Below, piece after piece: positions 56,891 through 64,000 of a stretch of 64,000 bases of DNA. The notes below the pieces were generated by a model. That model searched no databases, was not told where the DNA came from, and saw only the letters and a program-made list of their open reading frames with translations. Position numbers and translations under genes: made by a program. This DNA comes from Siphonodentalium dalli (lineage: Eukaryota; Mollusca; Scaphopoda; Gadilida; Siphonodentaliidae). Positions within the stretch are counted from its first letter, which is position 1. Every line of letters begins with the position of its first letter. Location: assembly GCA_032622095.1 (NCBI GenBank), contig CP136061.1, positions 66,655,127-66,719,126 on the forward strand, read 5' to 3'.

Positions 56891-58242
56891 GAGGGTACGT
56901 TCATACGCTGGCAAAATTGCACTGCAAACTGCAAAAATGCCATGCCCGATGGTTGTTTTGTTAGCTGGCATTTTTGCAGGTTGCCGACTAGCTCGTGCCC
57001 CGTCGTGGCAGGCTCACAACAATCAACGACGATTTATGATAACGGTGTCTACCTCTTTGCCGGTGCCCATAAAACGAGGCCACTAACAATAATTACAAGT
57101 ATCCATGTTGTCCTTGATTCGAATTGTGTATCTGGGAGAGGCATTGATATAACAGTTTGTTCTCAGCTATTGTCATATTCATACTTAATGATACATGTAT
57201 ACGCGAGGAATCTTATGACATGGTATAAATAGTTCCGAAAGTGGTACTTTTCAGAAATGTTGGAGCTACGGGAAAGGGGCCGGCAAAATTGACACAAACA
57301 GTGTCGCCAACTTCACTTAAGATATATCATGGTGGGGGTCTTGACAGTTGTGATAATGGTTCCTCTTGGGCATTCATAAAGCATATATATATGTATATTT
57401 ATACAACTATGCAGTCAATTATTATGTATACATGTACATGTATAGGCTATCATATGTAAATTTAGTACTGACATAAATCATATACACATACATTCTAACT
57501 CGTATTGACAACGCCATATAGTCCAATTAGTTAATATATATAATTATGAATATTTTCAAGTATTTTCATAAAAGTATTTTTAAAAAGTCATTATTTACCA
57601 CCAGGGATGTGTGTCAGGGGTGACCCCCAAAGTACAACAGTTGATGCATGACACAACATTATTTGGAAATTTCCTACTAAAATAGTGTGAATTTTGTGCT
57701 GGATGATAATTTGATGTGCCAAACAGTATTAAGTGTGATATTTGTTGTTTTTAGACCGCATTTTTGTACAGAAATGTAGCTATCAGTTGAAAGTTATCAT
57801 CCATATAGGTGATGTTACAATGGGAATTTCCAATAGTTGGAATCTTTGATAAAACAGATTCAGATGAAATAATGTATGTATGTTACAAGGGTGACTTTGC
57901 ATTACATCCAGTGGTAATTTTTGTGAGTAAATTGCCAATCATGGATCTTAGGTTAGGAATTTCCACCGACAGTTTTAACGGTTGTGATACCAGTTAAAAA
58001 ACACAAAAATTAATACAAGGCGAGTACCAATGGGATTTCTCGAGAGTAGGAAAGTCGTCGTTATTCTTCGTTGAGCTAAGTGGGGACCAACTATCTCTCT
58101 GTGTGACATTTATGGTACTCATATATCAGCAGCATCCCATCGATGGAGCTGGCCGTGGCGATATCACATTCCAACATATCAAGTGACATTATTTTGACTG
58201 GCCTAAGAATACCAACACGCACTGTGTTCTTGATATATTGCA

Positions 58243-59761
58243 AGTATATTTATTGATTTTGAGAAATCTTTCGACAGAGTATGGAGAGACGGTCTATGGT
58301 ACAAACTACATCGTACCGGAATAACTGGGAAAATTCTAAGAATTATTAAAAATATGTATCTTAACATAAAGTCATCAGTCCGCCTAGGCGATGATATTTC
58401 AGAATCATTTCCATGTCTCACGGGAGTATGGCAAGGCGTTGCTATTTTCTCTATATCTCAATGACCTCGAAGACTTCCTAATAGATAGTGATGCGTCTGG
58501 ACTAAATAAGGTCTCTGTACAGATATAAAATCAGTTGAATACATATTTGAAACTCTTTGTTATCTTATATGCTGATGAGACTGTTTTAATGGCAGAAACT
58601 CCAGAAAAATTACAAAATCAACTTGATATGTTTGCAAAATACTGTAACAACTGGAAACTAACAGTTAATGTAAGCAAGACAAAGATTATGCTAATATCAA
58701 AGCACAGTGTCCCAAAATATGCCAAATTTAATTGTAATGGCCAAAACCTAGAACCCATTAAGAAATTTAATTATCTGGGAATAATTCACACAATGTCAGG
58801 TAACTTCTCTGAGGCCAAAAAATCCCTAGCAGAAAAAGCAACCAAAGCCATGTATGCTGTCATATCACGATCAAGAACCCACTGCTTATCACTAAAAAAA
58901 CAATTTGAACTGTTTGACTCCCAAGTCCTACCTATTCTATTATATGGGTGTGAAGTCTGGGGTTTTGACAACAATGACATCCTAGAAAATGTTCATAAAA
59001 AGTTCCGTAAGCATGTGCTAAGCCTAAAACCTTCAACTCCAGACTATATGATATATGGTGAAACCGGTAGACACACAATAGACATAACCATTAATATTCG
59101 ACAAATTAAGTACTGGACAAAACTGATAAATATGGGAAATACAAAAATATGTAAAATTCTTTTCAGACTAGCTGAGAAAATGGCTAATGAAACTGAACAA
59201 ACACCATTTAAATGGGTCCTAAGCATTCGAAAAATATTGGCAAACTGCAACCAGTCACATATGATAGAATCAACCCATATTCCAAACAAAGAACAATTTA
59301 TAAACTATGTAAAATGCAGTATCATTAGTACATTTAGACACTCTTGGGAAAATAGTATGACACAATCTAGCAAAGGGAAAAATTACCGGATATTTAAAAG
59401 TGACATCTATTTTGAAGACTACCGGTATATTTTAGGTCGTAGAAACCAAGTCACACTCAGTAAATTCAGAACAAGTAATCACAAACTACCCATTGAAGTT
59501 GGTAGATGGAACAACACTGACTTACGGGACAGAAAATGCAAACTATGTAAGAGCGGTAGACTTGGAGATGAATTTCATTACCTTCTAGAGTGCGATAAAT
59601 TTAGAAATATAAGAAAAAATTTCCTACCAATTATAAGTACAAATAAAATTAACACAGAAACCATGTGCGAAATTCTAAGCACGAAAGACCCTGCACTTTT
59701 GAAAAAGTTGTGTTCATTTATTAGACTGGTCCTAAAAGAGACTGAAGATGAAAATTTGTGA
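58243..59761 (+). pseudogene. LINE reverse transcriptase C-terminal half, broken
   Basis: FIDFEKSFDRVWRDGLW begins the visible part. PCLTGVWQG then loses frame near 58,430 with a small deletion, and a stop lies at 58,528. From 58,535 there is a clean 408-codon frame: the active-site motif reads YADE (58,568-58,579) instead of YADD, followed by NWKLTVNVSKTKIM, FNYLGI, VLPILLYGCEVWG, FRTSNHKLPIEVGRW and a CKLCKSGRLGDEFHYLLEC zinc finger. The loss of the second catalytic Asp, the frameshift and the missing N-terminus show it is dead. The family is widespread in molluscs and cnidarians. Confidence 0.85.
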
Positions 59762-59959
59762 CCCACATGATAAATCCAGTAACAGAATAACCACGAATTA
59801 AATTAAGCTGCTGATAAATGACAACTCGATAAGTTAATCTTGATGACACATTGAACTTAAAATGTAATATAAATTGTACTTTTATTTACCATATGTTTTG
59901 TATCTAAAATGTACCACCTAGATTGTAACCAGAATTATAACTTATAATGTACTATTGTA

Positions 59960-60177
59960 CAGTAATGCTCCAAGTCGTCGACTCCATGGCCACGGCGGAG
60001 TTGTTGGTGGCTTCTCGGGATTTGGTCGGGGATGTGGCTTGTTGCCATTCATCGGAAAGCTCTCCCTGAGAGCTTTCCGATGAATGGCGGCAGACCGTGT
60101 TTCGGACTGGGTCCTGGGTGGGTTGCCCGCGGTTCTGCTGTGGTTGGGGTGGGGGTCGTTTGCTTGTACCATTGCTG
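59960..60177. mobile_element. TA-target foldback MITE, second copy
   Basis: CAGTAATGCTCC to CATTGCTG between TA dinucleotides (59,958; 60,178). It shares the central hairpin GCCATTCATCGGAAAGCTCTC with 997-1209 but is much richer in G+C in the arms. It lies inside the 3' UTR of the LINE. Confidence 0.7.
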
Positions 60178-60344
60178 TACTGGTATAATATTGACTGTAT
60201 TCATTATATATAATTTTAATAATAAAAGATCAATATTTTTTCCCCTTTTTTTGGTAGCTCTGGTTGAACACATGAACACAAGCTGTATCGCGAATATGCT
60301 AATGATCACTCATATCTGGCAACGACATACACACATGCCCAGTC

Positions 60345-60415
60345 GATTTTTTTGTTTTTTTTGTTTTTTGTTGCACGTGTCGTGCAACAAAAAAAAAAAA
60401 AAAAAAAAAAAATCT
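60345..60415. repeat. T-run/A-run hairpin
   Basis: A T/G-rich run, GTTGCACGTGTCGTGCAAC, then a 25-A run form a long snap-back with a 9-bp GC-containing core (TTGCACG/CGTGCAA). Confidence 0.75.
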
Positions 60416-60996
60416 TTCCAAATTTAGTGCATACAAAAAGACATAAACTGATAGCGGGACTCAGAGAACGCATATAACATCACTGTAACAATACGTAGCA
60501 ATACGTAGCACTGTAGCAATACGTAATTAAATGAATTTAAGTTTACTTTGACAAATTTCCTGACAGAAAGTACTAAACGAAATCAGGCGACATTAAAATT
60601 ATGAAAGATAACTCTAAACAATAGACAATCAATGATCCGGTCAATAAATTGGCACCACATTTATCCGGCCAACTCACAACAGAGTCAACTGCAATACAAT
60701 CTAAGGGAGTCAGATTGTATATAATTCATTTCTATAGACTACCATCTATAATATTGTACATATCTTTTGTATATACACTCATATCTCAATATCATTTGAA
60801 ATTTGATAAGAGAAATAAAGCATATTCGGCAAACAGCTCAGCGATATCAGCAATCACGCAAAAAACTGCTGTCGTACATGATCACTACTAACGCTGATTT
60901 GTTGACAACTGGCAGAAATTAATCCGTTTTGGCAATTTTGCAGCTGGCATTTTTGCAGTTTGCGGTGCAATATTGCCAGCGTATGAACGTACCCTC

Positions 60997-62279
60997 AGGG
61001 TGCACGTTTGCGAGAGATAGGGATGTAAACAAATCCTATATACCTTTTTAAAAATATTTTTTATTCGGATCAACATAAGAACATAACATGACACACATGA
61101 ATTATAAATGTATGGAATATGAGTTATAAAATTATGGAATTACAATTTGTACTGTTTTTTTGTTAGTTAGATTATTTAATTAATGTTTTGTGTATCCAGT
61201 AATCTCATCCATGTGGAAGTAGTTAATTTGATGCAAAGGGTTAGCTTTAAAGATAAATCGTGAGTGAGATTGGCGTCATGGCTTAATAAGTTTCTATACT
61301 ATAAAGCTACAGCAATTCTACATGGAATGATTACCAAAGAATTCCCTGAATGTAATTTTAGTTATTCAATGACTATGAAATGGCAGAAAATAAAGAATTA
61401 AAAATAACGAACAGTCGAAGGAATTCAGGGCCATACACATTACCTGTATGGTATATTAACAATATCACATAAAGGGCCATGCAAAGTCCTGAATTCCTGA
61501 TAATAGAATCTAACTCACTGCCTGTGAAAAATATAGAATTATTGCAGACCCCTGAGATGTCTATATATAGGAGCAAGGAGGGAACCCACATGCAGTGACC
61601 ACTATTAAAACATATTTTCAAGTATTGTTCATCGTTCTTGGATCCTATATACCCTGTTCCTTACCATTTCACATCCGGCCACTCGCATACTTCCGCCCAC
61701 AACCTAAATATATTCCGACAAAGCACAGTCTTAATTTTTTTTCTGATTTTAGTGATTTCTTTTCTCAAATGTGTGGGTATATTAAATTCCAGATATATTT
61801 TTTAAATGTGTCACAATATAATTTATCACACAATCTCAAATTTTGATCTTGATATTCTCCTATCCCTTATACATTAAGTACCTTTTAGATATATATTCTC
61901 TGAATTCATCGAACGGATTGGTTTGCTTAAAATCGAATTAATGTCAGAACAAGTAAAGGATGCGATCAACTGTGCGATTCGATTCATGACATGTTCTGGT
62001 GGTGAGATGTTGACTGCATTCGCCAGATGACCCACTCCCGATTAATAAACAAAAAACTGTGATGTGTTCCTCCCCGTAACAATTGTTATTTTGCAAAAAA
62101 AAGTAAAGAGCTACAATTATAGGTTGACATTTATCTTTCGTCAACAAGGTTTGTGGCTTCACGATGAATGTCACGAACTGTATTGATGGCAATGTTTTCT
62201 ATTTCTCATGTTCAGTACGCGCACGTTACGTGTACGTTGACGCTTAAATAAATGTACATAATATCTCTCGTTTCCATAG
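60997..62279. other. End of intron 2, no recognised feature
   Basis: AT-rich; closes with the pyrimidine-containing acceptor ATATCTCTCGTTTCCATAG of exon 3. Confidence 0.45.
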
Positions 62280-62324
62280 GACACCAAAGGATCAACATTT
62301 TCGGCAAGTGGATACTTTGATTTG
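62280..62324 (+). CDS. Cys-loop ligand-gated channel (nAChR-like) subunit, exon 3
   Basis: Exactly 45 nt between TTTCCATAG and TTG|GTAAGT, in phase 0 at both ends, encoding DTKGSTFSASGYFDL. In nAChR genes exon 3 is a separate 45-nt exon encoding the D....Q.....W/Y.. beta-strand segment that follows '...LI.V' of exon 2. Here LLSINGL-DTKGSTFSASGYFDL fits that pattern, with the usual aromatic position held by Y-F. The following exon (expected about 110 nt, starting near W.D..L) is not visible before the window ends. Intron 2 is 7.0 kb. Confidence 0.8.
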
Positions 62325-62827
62325 GTAAGTTTTAATTTACTTTATATTTTGAATTGCGATTTAGAATTTTGATAGTCGCCATGGTCGCAATCCAATAGCT
62401 ACAACAATATAAGAACTAGTATTACACTTGAATGTATATTCAGTACATAAATAGTAATATTATTAAGTCATTAAAAATATTATTAAGTCATAGAGTGTAA
62501 TATATTAAGCTATATATAACCTTGGACTTTCGGTCAGGCAAATTGAGTATAAAACGTCAGCTTTCCCTCATTGGTGTAGCTTTGGCGGCGATATATATAA
62601 ACATGCTTTGTTTGATGATTACCATGTTAGAGGATTCAGAAGACATTCGGGGTTAAATTATAATTAAAATTGTTACAAAATTCGAATGTTGGACATTCAA
62701 CGATGAACTGTTTTTCATCTTCTAATACAGTTGCAAATGGACATCACGTTATATCTGATACTTGATATATTGGTACTGTGTAAAAGAAAACTGCTTGCAC
62801 TTACTCTGTTTTTTAAAGTTATTTCGT
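62325..62827. other. Start of intron 3, no recognised feature
   Basis: AT-rich with a small TTATTAAGTCAT duplication at about 62,459-62,490. Confidence 0.4.
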
Positions 62828-63125
62828 TTCTTAAAGCCACATGTCGGTTTGAGCTCCAAAATACACATAATAATATTCGCTTTTGATTCCCTCCGGTATC
62901 GAATTATGTCGATAAATACCTTTCTACGGGCATTGTGTCACAGAAAGACGCATTGAAGTAAAACAAAATACAACTTTGAGACACGGTGTTTTGGGTCCAA
63001 AATAAACAACAGCCACGCGTACGGCATGGAACAGAAAAGAGCGTTATGTGTATGTCTATTACTGATATAAAGAGCTTTTGTTTCACTTTTGTGTGAAAAA
63101 TTTAAAATAGCTGTGACCATGCAAG
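62828..63125 (-). repeat. Dispersed repeat R, copy 4 (inverted)
   Basis: GCTCCAAAATACACATAATA, ACCTTTCTACGGGCATTGTG, ACACGGTGTTTTGGGTCC and GATATAAAGAGCTTTTGTTT, as in the 51.3-kb copy. Confidence 0.65.
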
Positions 63126-63189
63126 TATTTTTCGTAGCCACTGAAGCCGGTATATCAATATTTCGTGTATCTATCAACCTATCTTATAG

Positions 63190-63345
63190 CTCCTGAAATT
63201 TTTCCCGGTGTCGATAAATACTTGAACTGCCTTTCCATGGGTATTATATGTAACAGGAAAACGCATTGAAGTCTTACCAATACAAATTTGAACATGGTGT
63301 TTGGATCCCAAACAAACAGCAACCATGTGCCAACATTTTTGCCAA
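63190..63345 (-). repeat. Dispersed repeat R, copy 5 (partial, inverted)
   Basis: GTCGATAAATACTTGAACTG, TTTCCATGGGTATTATATGT, AACATGGTGTTTGGATCCCA and AACAGCAACCATGTG. It lies directly behind copy 4 in the same orientation. Confidence 0.6.
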
Positions 63346-64000
63346 ATGAAATATTTTTTGCCAAATTAAAAAAATATATGCCAAATTTAATTACGCGTAT
63401 AATTTGGGAAATTATCGTGTTTTTATCTTCGTTAAAAGTAAACACAGACACAGGTAAAATGAGTTACTATAAAAGCAAGCTAATATTATTAATAAATTTC
63501 AAAGTAGCAATAAATATCTAAGCGACTCTTGCCTGGAAACTTCGTGTAATGTTGCAACACAGTCATCATAATACATATTATTTCGCATTGTATTACTGCT
63601 GAAATCAACGAGCCATTAATTAATCTGTCGTCATTCACAATCGGATGATTAACCTAAAATATGCCATTATCTTCTCATTTGATAATAACTAGCAAGTATG
63701 GAATCACTTCCGTGTATATTTAATATGACCATACGCTAGCGTAATTAACGAACCACAGCTAAACCACGCGCATACGCTAGGATATATCTGTGCCAATGTT
63801 AACCGAAAGTGTCCTATAGCTAGCAATTTCGTGTATAAATTAGGTCAATCATACATCAGGGCATGTTATAAATCAGAGATTCACAATGCAAACAGACTTA
63901 AAACCTAAAAAAAAACAACTTTAAAAGCCGTCCCTTTTGTACAAATTGTTATAGAATATAAACTCCCAACATCAAACAGTATTCAAATGTTAAGACTGTT
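63346..64000. other. No recognised feature; exon 4 not found
   Basis: Intron 3 continues. I searched for a W-x-D-x-x-L reading frame after an acceptor and saw none. Confidence 0.4.

Larger units (their letters stand above)
58240..60240 (+). mobile_element. LINE (jockey/CR1-like), 5'-truncated
   Basis: Starts in the middle of the reverse transcriptase, runs through the C-terminus, and has a 3' UTR interrupted by the TA MITE at 59,960-60,177. AATAAAAGATCAATATTTTT follows at about 60,220. The 34-kb remnant belongs to the same group. Confidence 0.75.
56891..60996. mobile_element. Possible 4.1-kb TIR element with secondary insertions
   Basis: GAGGGTACGTTCATACGCTG, then GCAAACTGCAAAAATGCCA at the left, is repeated inverted at 60,945-60,996 (TIR about 52 bp, two or three mismatches). 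Between them lie a broken LINE and a TA MITE. No target duplication is evident and no transposase is recognised. The frame at 57,809-57,997 (LQWEFPIVGIFDKTDSDEIM) is unidentified. The two arms could instead be independent repeats. Confidence 0.4.

Noticed and set aside
62325-64000. Receptor exon 4
   Set aside because: No frame with the expected W-x-D-x-x-L start after an acceptor could be found before the window ends.

Overview
The window is AT-rich, intron- and transposon-dominated nuclear DNA of an animal. The residual coding sequence (Tx1-like and jockey/CR1-like LINEs, a tRNA-derived SINE, TA-target MITEs, piggyBac-like foldbacks, a Crypton-like recombinase remnant) and a divergent Cys-loop receptor gene fit a marine lophotrochozoan, most probably a mollusc. 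That taxonomic guess is inference, not a match.

The only gene I can name lies in the right third on the + strand. It is the 5' part of a nicotinic-acetylcholine-receptor-like (Cys-loop ligand-gated channel) gene. Three intact signal-peptide first exons stand in tandem (38,038; 40,208; 41,924), with a fourth decayed promoter copy at 39.46 kb. Exon 2 (55,089-55,237, 149 nt) and exon 3 (62,280-62,324, 45 nt) follow. The phases join and the exon sizes match the classical nAChR layout; exon 4 onward must lie beyond the right edge. A homologous signal-peptide exon lies on the - strand at 33,658-33,697. Just after exon 2 a ~53-bp minisatellite has copied the exon end and its splice donor about 15 times. 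Weaker exon candidates are a - strand terminal exon at 40,780-40,966 and a + strand terminal reading frame at 1,211-1,390 that abuts a MITE.

Layout. 0-6.5 kb: piggyBac-like and TA-target foldbacks, then a head-to-tail A-B-A-B cluster of ACTAGC-type repeats. 6.5-12.2 kb: dispersed repeat families, an antisense LINE end, a SINE and a 471-bp MITE. 13.2-15 kb: one TIR transposon nested in another. 15.5-25 kb: foldbacks, a Crypton-like fragment, satellites and two promoter-like motif clusters. 26.2-29.3 kb: a giant foldback element carrying a second copy of itself and a TA-target element that itself contains a palindrome. 29.6-32.9 kb: a two-module degenerate array. 33.9-37 kb: a LINE end, the second 471-bp-type MITE and a palindromic piggyBac-like element. 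37.9-42 kb: the first-exon array. 42-45 kb: hairpin-rich and higher-order satellite DNA. 45.5-49.9 kb: a dead but structurally complete Tx1-like LINE with target duplication, inserted into a 167-bp tandem repeat. 50-55 kb: repeats and a ~195-bp satellite. 55-56 kb: exon 2 and the donor minisatellite. 56.9-61 kb: a possible 4.1-kb TIR element containing a broken LINE and a TA MITE. 62-64 kb: exon 3 and dispersed repeats.

No intact transposase or reverse transcriptase gene remains: every transposon protein seen is broken. All calls come from reading the sequence; no database search was possible.
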